A stretch of DNA of 64,000 nucleotides, from contig NC_015514.1 in the NCBI RefSeq assembly GCF_000212695.1, positions 3,286,001 through 3,350,000 on the forward strand, read 5' to 3'. Under the pieces are notes generated by a model. The model saw only the letters and a list, made by a program, of their open reading frames with translations. It ran no database searches and was not told the origin of the DNA. The translations under genes were made by a program, and so were the position numbers. This DNA comes from Cellulomonas fimi ATCC 484. GTDB taxonomy: Bacteria; Actinomycetota; Actinomycetes; Actinomycetales; Cellulomonadaceae. Positions 42,070 to 50,832 of the stretch are shown piece after piece; within the stretch, counting starts at the first letter, position 1; each line of letters starts with the position of its first letter.

Positions 42070-42714
42070 TCAGTTCTCGATGTGATCGAGCATGTCAGAC
42101 AGGCTTTCGATGGACCACGTCACGCGGGGGTGAGTCGCCGCGTCACCGATGCCGAAGCACGTGAAGCCACCCGCGACCGCGGCGTCGACACCCGCTCGCG
42201 CGTCCTCGACGACGGCGCACTGCGCGGGGGTGAGAGCCAGGAACTCGGCCGCCCGCAGGAACACCTCGGGGTCGGGCTTGCTCCGCGTGATGTTCTCGCC
42301 GTCGGAGATCGCGTCGAACCAGTCACGCAGCCCGACCTTGTCGAGGATGAGCTTGGCGTTGCGGCTGGACGACCCGATCGCGAGCCGTAGCCCGCGGTCC
42401 CTCAGCGTCGCGAGCGTCGACCTCACCTCGTCGGTGACGTCCTGCGGCGTCAGGCCGTCGAGAAGCTCGCGGTAGACCCGGTTCTTGTCGTCGGCCAGCA
42501 CCTGCTTCTCGGTCGCCGACACCTCGAACGTCCCGAGCGACAGGACGATGTCGAGGCTCTCCATGCGCGAGACGCCACGCAGGCGGTCGTTGTCGTGCCG
42601 GGTGAACGGGATGCCGAGCCTCTCGGCGATCGAGAGCCAGGCCTGGAAGTGCAGCTCGTCGGTGTGGACGAGGACGCCGTCCAGGTCGAACACGAGGCCG
42701 CGGAGGCCGCTCAC
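42070..42714 (-). CDS. beta-phosphoglucomutase-like HAD hydrolase
   Basis: A 214-residue HAD protein. Motif I VFDLDGVLVHTDELHFQAW contains the nucleophile and acid/base aspartates, motif II is IGSSSRNA, and motifs III and IV are SKPDPEVF and AVVEDARAGVDAA. The cap region with FTRHDNDRLRGVSRMESLDIVL matches beta-phosphoglucomutases, which interconvert beta-glucose 1- and 6-phosphate after phosphorolysis, more than simple phosphatases. No phosphorylase is present here, so the substrate is uncertain. GTG at 42714 overlaps the GH3 stop as GTGA. Confidence 0.85.
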   Translation of the reverse strand: MSGLRGLVFDLDGVLVHTDELHFQAWLSIAERLGIPFTRHDNDRLRGVSRMESLDIVLSLGTFEVSATEKQVLADDKNRVYRELLDGLTPQDVTDEVRSTLATLRDRGLRLAIGSSSRNAKLILDKVGLRDWFDAISDGENITRSKPDPEVFLRAAEFLALTPAQCAVVEDARAGVDAAVAGGFTCFGIGDAATHPRVTWSIESLSDMLDHIEN

Positions 42715-44405
42715 AGGTGGGTGTCCCACTGGCCGCAAAAGGCGTCGACGGGGCTGCTCCCGGCGAACGGCGCCTTTCCTTGGAGTGCCGCGAGGAGCGT
42801 CTCAAGCACGACGGGCGACGAACCGTAGGTGTTGATCAAGGTGCGCACGCGCGGCACGTCGAACAGGTGGTATGGGTTCTCGAACGACACGAAGACCGTC
42901 GGGACGGAGTGCACGTACGCCGGGACGTTCGCCCCCATGGGCTCCGCCCACTCGATCCGCACGACGGTCTGGTTGGACCGCGTCGAGAGGTTCGCCAGGT
43001 AGAGGACCAGGTCATGGCGCTCGGTGACGTCGGTCGTCGGCGCCGCCATCCCCTCCCAGCCGCCGCCGGGCTCGAACCGGGTCACGTCGTGCCCAGCCTC
43101 CACGAGGGCGTCGACGAACTGCTCGACCGCCCCGGCGCGTGCGCCCTGCCCGATGGGGCTGCCGCCGTTCTGCAGGTCGTAGACGAGCACCCGGGGGTAG
43201 CGCTCGCGGGTGATCGGCAGGACGCCCGGCTCCTCCTTGACCAGCGTGATGGACGAGGCGGCGACCTCGCGCGCGGTCGCGCTGTGGTCCGGGTCCGCCA
43301 GGACCCCCGCGGCGCCCTGCGCAGGCAGGTTGGTCCCGCGGTGGAGCCCGAGCGACGCCTTCAGCGCGAGGATGCGCGTCACGGCCTCGTCCAGCCGCTC
43401 CGGGGTGATGACGCCGTCCCGGATCCCGGCCCGCATGTAGCCGAAGTCCTCGTCGAGGTTCTTCGTGAAGAGGAACATGTCGCACCCGGCGGCGATCACC
43501 CGCGGCACGGCCTGGGATCGGGGCAGGACCGACGCGAGCCCGGCCATCGTGGTCGAGTCGGACACCACGAGGCCGTTGAACCCGAGCCGGTCGCGGAGCA
43601 GGTCGTTCAGCAGCTCCTCGGCGACCACGCCCGGAAGGATGTCGCGGTCCGCGACGCCGGGCCGCAGGGCACGGCTGTAGGCGGGGAGCATGATGTGCCC
43701 GACCATGACGGTCTTCACGCCTGCAGCGATGGCGGCGCGGTACACCACGCCGAAACTGTCGTCCCACTCCTCGACCGACATCGTGTTGACGGACGCCAGC
43801 AGGTGCTGGTCGCGCTCGTCCACGCCGTCTCCCGGGAAGTGCTTCGCGGACGCCGCGAGGCCCTGCGCCTGGATCGCCTCGACGTACTCCGCGCCCATCG
43901 CCGCCACGGTCGCGGCGTCGGCGCCGAACGTCCGCGTGTTCGTGATCGGATTGCGGAAGTTCAGGTCGATGTCGACGACCGGCGTGAAGGCCCAGTTGAT
44001 GCCGAGCGCGCGCGCCTCACGACCGATGACCGTCGCCGCCCTGCGGACGTGGTCGGTGCTGCCGGTCGCGGCGAGCGCCATGTTCGAGCCGACGTGCGTC
44101 GCCTCCTGCACCGTCTGTGACGCGCCTCCTTCGAGGTTCGCCGAGATCAGGAGCGGGACTGTGGCGGTGCTCTGCAGCGTGGTCACCGTGGCGGCAGCGT
44201 CGGCGGCGGTCATCGTGCGCAGCATCACGCCACCTACGTGCAGCCCTCGCGTGAGGTAGCCGAGGTACTCGGGGTCGCTGGTGTAGGTGATGAGGCAGAA
44301 GAGCTGCCCCAGCTTCTCGTCCTCGCCCATCTCGGCGAGAGTCGTGCGGACCCAGGCGATGCCGTCGTCGTCGAGCGAGAAGGGGGCTGCGGTCAGGTCG
44401 ATCAT
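42711..44405 (-). CDS. glycoside hydrolase family 3 (NagZ-like)
   Basis: A 564-residue cytoplasmic GH3 enzyme. The barrel carries KHFPGDGVDERDQHL (Lys188-His189 and His201) and the nucleophile Asp283 in LVVSDSTTMAGL. The His-containing loop is the hallmark of the beta-N-acetylhexosaminidase/NagZ branch, which lacks the acid/base Glu of beta-glucosidases. A C-terminal alpha/beta sandwich follows (from about 375, ASSITLVKEEPGVLPITRERY). Substrate could be a beta-linked GlcNAc or hexose disaccharide imported by the adjoining transporter. ATG at 44405 overlaps the permease stop as ATGA. Confidence 0.88.
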   Translation of the reverse strand: MIDLTAAPFSLDDDGIAWVRTTLAEMGEDEKLGQLFCLITYTSDPEYLGYLTRGLHVGGVMLRTMTAADAAATVTTLQSTATVPLLISANLEGGASQTVQEATHVGSNMALAATGSTDHVRRAATVIGREARALGINWAFTPVVDIDLNFRNPITNTRTFGADAATVAAMGAEYVEAIQAQGLAASAKHFPGDGVDERDQHLLASVNTMSVEEWDDSFGVVYRAAIAAGVKTVMVGHIMLPAYSRALRPGVADRDILPGVVAEELLNDLLRDRLGFNGLVVSDSTTMAGLASVLPRSQAVPRVIAAGCDMFLFTKNLDEDFGYMRAGIRDGVITPERLDEAVTRILALKASLGLHRGTNLPAQGAAGVLADPDHSATAREVAASSITLVKEEPGVLPITRERYPRVLVYDLQNGGSPIGQGARAGAVEQFVDALVEAGHDVTRFEPGGGWEGMAAPTTDVTERHDLVLYLANLSTRSNQTVVRIEWAEPMGANVPAYVHSVPTVFVSFENPYHLFDVPRVRTLINTYGSSPVVLETLLAALQGKAPFAGSSPVDAFCGQWDTHL

Positions 44406-45463
44406 GATGCGGATGCTCCGGTGACGGCGGGGACCTCGGCCGGCTTCGCCGGTGAGGAGGGGGCAGCGGGACCCGGCGTGCCGCGGGGGGGCCCCGCGAG
44501 CCGGCGCCACGCGCGCTTGAGCCGGTCCTCGTTGCTGAGGTAGGCGAGGAAGCCGACGAGGAGGAGCGCGTTGGCGATCGACTGGGCCGTGCTGGTCAGG
44601 CGCAGGGCGGCGAAGGCGAGCCCGATGAGAGTGGTGCAGAAGGCTCCGAGGAGGTAGCCGAGCTTGTCGTTGGAGAAGCGTCCGATGAACCCGCCGATGA
44701 ACATGGGCAGGAAGGCGGTGAACATCACGCCGATCGACCCGAAGTTCAGCTTCCCGGCCTCGATGTAGCCCATCTGGGAGGCGATGATGAGCCCGACGAC
44801 GCTCATGAGCCCCCCGCTCACGGCGTAGCAGCCGATCGCGTTGCGCCGCTCGTTCGTACCCGCGGCGACCGCCGCGGCCTGGCCCGTGATCAGCGAGCGG
44901 TAGTCGTACCCGAACCGGCTGCGGTCGAAGATGACGAACACCACCGCGAGGCCGGCGACGATGACCAGCAGCATGTTGAGCGGGCTCTTCGAGAACGAGG
45001 TCAACCCCGTGTCGAGCAGGAAGCTGACGTTCGCCCCGCCGCTGATCGCGAACGAGACGCCCTCGTAGAGCAGCGTGATGCCGAGCGAGCACACCATCGG
45101 CGAAATCCCCAGCCGGACGTAGACGAGGCCCGCGAACACGCCGAGCAGCACTCCGCTGCCGACGGTGACGGCCGCCATGACCACGATCCCGCCGCCGGTG
45201 TTGAGGGCGACCGTCGCCCCGATCACGGACGACAGCGTCGCCATGGATCCGAGCGAGAAGTCGAACCGCCCGCTGTTCAGGTTGATGGCCAGCGCCATCG
45301 CGGTGAGCATCGTCGTCGCGACGCCCCGGGTGAGCAGCAGCAGGCTGTCGTCGGTGTTGAACAGGGAGACACCGTTGATCGAGCACAGCGCGGTGAGGGC
45401 GACGAAGACCGTCACAGGGATGATCAACGTCCCTGTCGCTCGTCGCGTGAAGTTGGCTCCCAT
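44402..45463 (-). CDS. ribose-type sugar ABC permease
   Basis: A 353-residue permease of the CUT2 (RbsC/BPD_transp_2) family. About ten hydrophobic segments; characteristic INLNSGRFDFSLGSMATLSSVIGA (variant of the family's DLSVGS motif) near residue 62 and GSIGVMFTAFLPMFIGGFIG near 240. A Pro/Ala-rich tail of 30 residues ends the protein. It pairs with the permease at 46778-47794 to form a heterodimer, while most CUT2 systems use one permease twice. Starts 32 bases after the binding-protein gene. Confidence 0.9.
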   Translation of the reverse strand: MGANFTRRATGTLIIPVTVFVALTALCSINGVSLFNTDDSLLLLTRGVATTMLTAMALAINLNSGRFDFSLGSMATLSSVIGATVALNTGGGIVVMAAVTVGSGVLLGVFAGLVYVRLGISPMVCSLGITLLYEGVSFAISGGANVSFLLDTGLTSFSKSPLNMLLVIVAGLAVVFVIFDRSRFGYDYRSLITGQAAAVAAGTNERRNAIGCYAVSGGLMSVVGLIIASQMGYIEAGKLNFGSIGVMFTAFLPMFIGGFIGRFSNDKLGYLLGAFCTTLIGLAFAALRLTSTAQSIANALLLVGFLAYLSNEDRLKRAWRRLAGPPRGTPGPAAPSSPAKPAEVPAVTGASAS

Positions 45464-45495
45464 CAGCGGTGCCTCCCTGTCCCGTCAGTTCCTGC

Positions 45496-46725
45496 TCAGA
45501 GGAAGAGGTCGGTGTACGAGTACGCGGCCACGAAGTCCTCGAAGTCCTCGTACGTGACGTCCGGGCCGACGAACGGGTCGAGCGTGGCCTTGTCGTAGGC
45601 AGGGTGCTCAACCGTGTCGGCGGCCATGTAGGCGGTGAAGTCGTCGACCGACTCGGCCACCCAGTAGCCCTGCTCGAGAGCCAGCGCGGTGTCCGCCGCG
45701 CCACGGATCGGGTTGCCCTGGACAGCGTTCAGCGTGGCGACGAAGATCGGACCGATGCTGGAGGTGAACTTGCCGGCGAGGTAGGTGACGGTGCCGGCCT
45801 CCATCGCCTGGAGGTTCTCGTCGGTGTAGGCGTCGATGTCGCCGATCTCGATGCCCGACCCGGAGACTGCGGCGCCGAAGACCGCGAAACCGGTGCCGGC
45901 GGCAAGGATCACCTCCGGCTTGGAGGAGACAACCGACGCCATGCTGGCCTGCCAGGCGGAGTCGCCGAAGTTCCAGCCCTCCAGGTAGCCCGTGAGCTCG
46001 TAGACGTCCGACTCGAACTTGTCGAGCTTGATGGTGCCGTCCGCCATGATCGTGCCGAGGATCGCGTCGTAGTCCTTGGTGCCGGCGTACGAGGTCGACG
46101 GCTCCTCCGCCAGCGCGGCGAGCATCCCCGCGGTACGAGCGATGTGCATGTCGATGTAGAACGGCACACCCGCGCCGAAGATCGCGTACTTGGTCTTGCC
46201 GGCGTCGACGTAGTGCCTCGCCATGTCGTAGCCAGCCTGCCGCTCGATGTCGAGGCTCGGGCCGATCGCGCCGACGTAGTGCTCGTAGGAGCTGAACTCG
46301 TCGTACTGCTCGTCGGTCAGCGTGCCCGTGGCGACGGCGTAGTAGATGCCGGCGTCCTCGGCCATGTCGAGCTGGGCCGGGCGGTCGCCGGACGCGAACG
46401 AGATGACGGCCTGACAGCCGCTCGCGATGAAGTTCTCCATCGCACGCTTCTCGGCGTCGGCGTCCGCGAGCTCCTCGGAGTACGTGAACTCGACGTTGTA
46501 GTTCGCCTGGATGTACTTCGTGTAGTAGTCCTTGAAGCCGAGCGCCTCGGAGGACGTCGCGTCCGAGACCAGCACGCACATCTTGACCGTCTCACCGGCG
46601 TCGGTCCCGGCGTCGCCGGACGGCGCAGCGCCGGCGGAGCCGCCACTGCTGTCGCACGCCGCGAGGCCGAGGGACAGCCCGAGCCCGGCCGCCACAGCGA
46701 GTGCGGTGGACCTGGTGATCTTCAT
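45496..46725 (-). CDS. sugar-binding lipoprotein (ribose-type ABC importer)
   Basis: A 409-residue solute-binding protein. Signal peptide with lipobox LGLAACDSS (Cys at about 24), a Gly/Ala linker, then the type I periplasmic-binding fold: VKMCVLVSDATSSEALGFKDYYTKYIQANYNVEF, VISFASGDRPAQLDMAEDAGIYYAVAT, and GFAVFGAAVSGSGIEIGDIDAYT. GAAAGGAAG precedes the ATG at 46725. Unusual for this family is the long acidic C terminus (YEDFEDFVAAYSYTDLFL). Ligand unknown; predicted to be the GH3 or GH39 substrate. Confidence 0.87.
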   Translation of the reverse strand: MKITRSTALAVAAGLGLSLGLAACDSSGGSAGAAPSGDAGTDAGETVKMCVLVSDATSSEALGFKDYYTKYIQANYNVEFTYSEELADADAEKRAMENFIASGCQAVISFASGDRPAQLDMAEDAGIYYAVATGTLTDEQYDEFSSYEHYVGAIGPSLDIERQAGYDMARHYVDAGKTKYAIFGAGVPFYIDMHIARTAGMLAALAEEPSTSYAGTKDYDAILGTIMADGTIKLDKFESDVYELTGYLEGWNFGDSAWQASMASVVSSKPEVILAAGTGFAVFGAAVSGSGIEIGDIDAYTDENLQAMEAGTVTYLAGKFTSSIGPIFVATLNAVQGNPIRGAADTALALEQGYWVAESVDDFTAYMAADTVEHPAYDKATLDPFVGPDVTYEDFEDFVAAYSYTDLFL

Positions 46726-46777
46726 CGATCTTCCTTTCGTGGAATTTCGTGGGGCACTTCAGGGGGTAAGTGAGGCC

Positions 46778-47794
46778 TCAGCGAGGCAGGAGCTTGGTCC
46801 GGTGACCGCTGCTCGCGACCCAGACGACGGCGAGGAAGAACGCGGCGCGGACGACCTGGGCGAGGCCGTTTCCCGCGGACGTGGACGCCAGGAGCGTCGT
46901 CATCGTCTGGTTGAGCACGGCCATCGAGAGGCCGCCGATGAGTGCGGCGTAGATCCGTGACCGGGGTCCGCCGGAGATGGGCATGCCGCCGAAGACCATG
47001 GCGACGAGGACGTTCATCCCGATGTCGGCAGCGGTCGTCGTGGTCAGGGTCGGTGTGCGCAGGACCGTGAGGAATGCGCCGAGCCCGACGCCGAGGCCAG
47101 CAATGGCGAACGCCGCGATCGCAGACTTCTTCATCGAGATTCCGGTGAGTTTCGCGGCCATCGGGTTTCCCCCGATGAGCTTCTCCGCGCGGCCCAGGCG
47201 AGTGAAGTTGAAGAGGAACACGCAGAGTGCGATGAATGCCGCGGCGACGGCGAACTTGACCGGGAGCGTGTCGTACTCCCGCGCGAACGAGCGGTCGACC
47301 CGGATCTGCGCCCCGCCGGTCGTCTGGACCAGCGCGACCGCGACGGCGCCGAGCACCGAGAGCATCGCGACGGTGGTGACGAACACCGGCAGGTCGAACA
47401 CGGCCGCGAGGGTGGCGCTGATCAACGAGGCGGCGACGGCGGTCCCGATGCAGACCGCAAGCATCGCCCACAGGCTCTCGGTCGCGTTGTAGGTGAGCCC
47501 GCCCGCCATGGCCGCGACCAGGGTCGATGCGCCGAGGCTGATGTCGAACGAGCCCATCGAGAAGATGAAGATCGCCCCGGTCGCGATGACGACGATGATC
47601 ACGGACTGGTTGACGAGCGTCTGCACGCTGTACGACATGTTGACGCCGTGCGCGTTGCCGACGAGGACGAACGTGACGGACAGCGCGATCAGGCCTGCGA
47701 GAGGAGCGAGCGCCGCGAGCCGCTCGCGGAGCACGGCACGTCGTGCGACACCGCTGACGGGCTCGCGCCGGGAGGTCTGGGTCAGATCATGCAC
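46778..47794 (-). CDS. ribose-type sugar ABC permease
   Basis: A 338-residue CUT2 permease with about nine helices. FIFSMGSFDISLGASTLVAAMAGG near residue 78 is the conserved family loop. NFTRLGRAEKLIGGNPMAAKLTGI near 205 is the GxNxxAAxxxGI cytoplasmic loop, kept here as GGNPMAAKLTGI. VLVAMVFGGMPISGG near 275 is the usual late motif. Its start overlaps the ATPase stop by 13 bases, showing tight translational coupling. Confidence 0.9.
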   Translation of the reverse strand: MHDLTQTSRREPVSGVARRAVLRERLAALAPLAGLIALSVTFVLVGNAHGVNMSYSVQTLVNQSVIIVVIATGAIFIFSMGSFDISLGASTLVAAMAGGLTYNATESLWAMLAVCIGTAVAASLISATLAAVFDLPVFVTTVAMLSVLGAVAVALVQTTGGAQIRVDRSFAREYDTLPVKFAVAAAFIALCVFLFNFTRLGRAEKLIGGNPMAAKLTGISMKKSAIAAFAIAGLGVGLGAFLTVLRTPTLTTTTAADIGMNVLVAMVFGGMPISGGPRSRIYAALIGGLSMAVLNQTMTTLLASTSAGNGLAQVVRAAFFLAVVWVASSGHRTKLLPR

Positions 47795-49281
47795 TGGATG
47801 ATCTCCATCTCGGTCAGCTCAGGGCTGCGCTCGAACTCTCGCGTGACGCGGCCCTCTTTCATGATCAGTACGCGGTCGCACATCCCCATGAGCTCCGTCA
47901 TTTCTTCGGAGACCATGACGATGGCTTTTCCTTCGTTCTTGAGGTCAGCCATGAGCTGGTACATCGCCTGCTTGACGCCTACGTCGACGCCACGCGTCGG
48001 GCAGTCGAGGATCAAGATCTCGCTGCCGCACGCGATCCATTTGCCGAAGACGACCTTCTGCTTGTTCCCGCCCGAGAGGGTGCCGACCACCTGCGCGGAA
48101 CTGGTCGCCTTCACGGCCAGCTGCTCCATCGGCCGCTGCACGTAGCGACGCTCGGCGCGCGACGTGATCAGGCCGGCCCGGCCGCGGCCGATGAGCCGCA
48201 GGCCGGCGCTCGCGATGTTGTCGCGGATGCTCGCGGTCAGGCTCAGCGACTCGGTGTCGCGATCCTTGGACACATAGCCCATGGCCGCGCGCACGGCTTG
48301 CGGCTCGCTGGTGATGCGCCGGCCGCGGGCCGTGACAGTCCCCGCGTCGAGGCGGACCGCCCCGAACAGCGCCTTCCCGAGCTCGTGCATGCCGCTGTGG
48401 CTGAGACCGCCGATGCCGACGATCTCGCCGCTGCGCACCTCTAGGCTGACGTCGACGACCTTGGCACCCACGGTCACGCGCTCCGCCGCGAGGACGACCT
48501 CCGGTCGCGCGCTCGGCGCCGTGTCCTCGCGGTAGTACTGCCCCTCGAGGTTTCGCCCGATCATCGCCGCACGGATCGCGTCCTCGTCGAACTCGTTCTT
48601 GTCGAACGTCCGGATCAGCTCGCCGTCGCGAAGGACCGTGAGGCGGTCGCAGACGGTCATGATCTCTTCGAGGTCGTGGGAGATGAAGACCACCGCGCCG
48701 CGCGCCTTCTGCTCCGTGACGAGTCGGTAGAGCGTCTGACGCCCGTCCTGCGACAGGGCCGTCGTCGTCTCGTCGATGACGACCACCTTGGGTCGGTGCA
48801 TCATCACGCGCGCCAGCTCCACGAGCTTGCGCGCCTGGAAGTCGAGGGATCCTGCGACGGCCGACGGCTCGATCCCCTCGATCCCGGCAGCGGCCAGCGC
48901 CTCGGCAGCGCCGAGGCCCATCGCCTTGCGGTCGACGAGTCCGAACCGGCTGAAGCGACGGCTCGCGCCGAGGAACATGTTCTCGGCGACGGTGATCCCC
49001 GGGACCGTGCCGCTCTCCTGGACGATCATCCCGACCCCCGCCTCGAGGGCCTCGTTCGTCGATCCCGGTGCCCACGGTGCACCCTGGAACGCCATCTGGC
49101 CGCGGTCGGCGTTCTGCTGTCCCGCGATGATCGAGGTGAGGGTCGACTTCCCGGACCCGTTCTCCCCGATGAGGCCGTGGACCTCGCCGTCGCGGAGCTG
49201 GAAGTCCACACCCTTGAGTGCACGGACCACGCCGAAGGTCTTCGACATGTCGGTGACGGTGAGGACGTTCTCGCTCGTCAT
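47782..49281 (-). CDS. sugar ABC transporter ATP-binding protein (RbsA/MglA-like)
   Basis: A 499-residue tandem-domain ATPase. Domain 1 has Walker A GENGSGKST (near residue 41) and Walker B VVVIDETTTALSQDG; its signature is degenerate (LDFQARKLVELARVM). Domain 2 has a degenerate Walker A (GGLSHSGMHELGK), an intact signature LSGGNKQKVVFGKW and Walker B ILILDCPTRGVDVG. Such asymmetry is normal for RbsA-type proteins. ATG at 49281 begins the conserved part; the frame upstream is not coding. First gene of the leftward sugar operon. Confidence 0.9.
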   Translation of the reverse strand: MTSENVLTVTDMSKTFGVVRALKGVDFQLRDGEVHGLIGENGSGKSTLTSIIAGQQNADRGQMAFQGAPWAPGSTNEALEAGVGMIVQESGTVPGITVAENMFLGASRRFSRFGLVDRKAMGLGAAEALAAAGIEGIEPSAVAGSLDFQARKLVELARVMMHRPKVVVIDETTTALSQDGRQTLYRLVTEQKARGAVVFISHDLEEIMTVCDRLTVLRDGELIRTFDKNEFDEDAIRAAMIGRNLEGQYYREDTAPSARPEVVLAAERVTVGAKVVDVSLEVRSGEIVGIGGLSHSGMHELGKALFGAVRLDAGTVTARGRRITSEPQAVRAAMGYVSKDRDTESLSLTASIRDNIASAGLRLIGRGRAGLITSRAERRYVQRPMEQLAVKATSSAQVVGTLSGGNKQKVVFGKWIACGSEILILDCPTRGVDVGVKQAMYQLMADLKNEGKAIVMVSEEMTELMGMCDRVLIMKEGRVTREFERSPELTEMEIIQCMI

Positions 49282-49638
49282 GGCACAGCCTCTCTGCTGC
49301 CGGTCTGGGGTGATCGCGTTCATGCTTCGGGGCGTGCGAACGGGCCGACAACGAGGACTGATACGTGGAAGAGCGGCTGCTCTTGCGGTCGAGGACACCC
49401 ACCGAGCGGTCTCCGAAACCGCGGGCCGTATCCCGACGCGGCGCCTCCACACGAGCAGGCCATAACAGAACGCAGCTCTGCCGCGGCAGCCTCACATCGT
49501 TCTGGTGCCGCCGTCGGGACGTTCGGCTCGCATGTCGCCGGTCAGGCCGACTCTGGGACCTCGGTCCCACGAAGCACCTGCCGATCGCGCACGGCGTCGC
49601 TCCTGAACGAGGTCAGATCGACGTGGAAGAGTGGCCGC
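49282..49638. other. divergent intergenic region, RbsA-type operon / second LacI
   Basis: About 357 bases with no gene. It contains an imperfect direct repeat, ACGTGGAAGAGCGGCTGC at 49363-49380 and ACGTGGAAGAGTGGCCGC at 49621-49638. The first copy extends into a dyad AAGAGC-GGCT-GCTCTT (49369-49384). The second ends exactly at the LacI start codon, where its GGAAGAG can also serve as ribosome-binding site. These are candidates for regulator binding. Confidence 0.5.
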
Positions 49639-50691
49639 GTGACCTCCCCCGCGCGCCGTCGCCCGTCCGTCGCCGATGTCGCACGGGCGGCCGGAGTCTC
49701 CGTGGGAAGCGTCTCGAACGTGCTGAACCGGCCGGACACCGTCCTGCCCGAGACGCGGGAACGCGTCGAGGAGGCGATCCGGAGCCTCTCGTTCGTGCGC
49801 AACGGCCCGGCGCGGCAGCTGCGTCGCGGCACCATCACGACCGTCGGCGCCATCGTGCTCGACATCCGCAACCCGTTCTTCACCGACGTCGCCCGCGGGA
49901 TCGAGGACCGGCTCGCCCTTGACGACCACACGCTGATGCTCGCGAGCTCCGACGACGACCCTGAGCGGGAGTCGAAGTACCTGCGGATGTTCGAGGAGCA
50001 CGGCGTCCTCGGCCTGCTCGTGGTGCCCACGAGCAGTGCGCACGAGCACCTCGTCGAGATCCAGGAGCGGGGCGTACCCGTCGTCCTGCTCGACGCTCCG
50101 TCGTCCACGACCGACATGCCCTCGGTGTCGGTAGACGACGTCGCCGGTGGAACTCTCGCCATGGCTCACCTGTTGAGCCTCGGGCACCACTCGGTGGTCT
50201 TCCTCAACGGCCCGCACACGATCCGGCAGTGCCAGGCACGACGCACCGGCGTCGACCGGGCGGTCGAGGCCGCCGGCCTGGCACCGGACCGGGTCGTCGA
50301 CGAGGTGACGCTGACGACCATGGACGCCTCAGGCGGCGACGCCGCGCTCGCCGCCTGGATCGCCAGGCACGGCGGTCGAGCCCCCGATGCCGTCTTCTGC
50401 GTCAACGACCTCGTCGCGATCGGCGTCCAGCGCCGGCTGCGTCGCCACGGCGGCTCGGAGCTCCTCGCTCGGACGGCGATCGTCGGGTACGACGACATCG
50501 ACGTGGCCGCCGAGCTCGCGCAGCCGCTGACCTCCGTCCGGCAGCCCACGCACGAGATGGGGTACGCGGCGGCGAACGTGCTCCTGCACGGTGCGGAGCG
50601 GAGCGACGCGGAGCACATCGTGTTCCAACCCGAGCTCGTCGTCCGCGCCTCGACCGTCCAGGACCCCGCCGCTTCCTCCACGCGCCCTTAA
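49639..50691 (+). CDS. LacI family transcriptional regulator (rhamnose/lactaldehyde genes)
   Basis: A 350-residue LacI repressor. HTH SVADVARAAGVSVGSVSNVLNRPDTV at about 10-35, hinge ARQLRRGT, and effector domain with VGAIVLDIRNPFFTDVARGIEDRL, GVPVVLLDAPSSTTDMPSVSVDD, FLNGPHTIRQCQARRTGVDRAV and DAVFCVNDLVAIGVQRRL. It is directly upstream of fucO and co-directional with the rhamnose genes, whose promoters carry the operator TGAATCGATTCA. It is therefore the best candidate to bind those sites and respond to L-rhamnose or a derivative. Confidence 0.9.
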   Translation: MTSPARRRPSVADVARAAGVSVGSVSNVLNRPDTVLPETRERVEEAIRSLSFVRNGPARQLRRGTITTVGAIVLDIRNPFFTDVARGIEDRLALDDHTLMLASSDDDPERESKYLRMFEEHGVLGLLVVPTSSAHEHLVEIQERGVPVVLLDAPSSTTDMPSVSVDDVAGGTLAMAHLLSLGHHSVVFLNGPHTIRQCQARRTGVDRAVEAAGLAPDRVVDEVTLTTMDASGGDAALAAWIARHGGRAPDAVFCVNDLVAIGVQRRLRRHGGSELLARTAIVGYDDIDVAAELAQPLTSVRQPTHEMGYAAANVLLHGAERSDAEHIVFQPELVVRASTVQDPAASSTRP

Positions 50692-50807
50692 GACGAGTGG
50701 GAGCTCACCTCGAACACTCGACCGCACCGGCTCGTGGCTCGTTCCGCCAGGGGGACCTTCGGCCCTCCGGCAGCGGCCGGCGGCCTGATGTCCTTCTCTC
50801 CAGTGTA

Positions 50808-50819
50808 TGAATCGATTCA
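50808..50819 (+). promoter_or_regulatory. LacI-type operator before fucO
   Basis: Perfect palindrome TGAATCGATTCA, overlapping a -10-like TATGAA (50806-50811) and lying 13 bases before the fucO ATG. An almost identical site is at 52656-52667 before the aldolase gene. Confidence 0.78.
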
Positions 50820-50832
50820 CGAGGAGACCGCC

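Noticed and set aside
44406..45704. N-terminal extension of the GH3 frame to 997 codons
   Set aside because: The extension is an off-frame reading of the permease gene; GH3 starts at the ATG at 44405.
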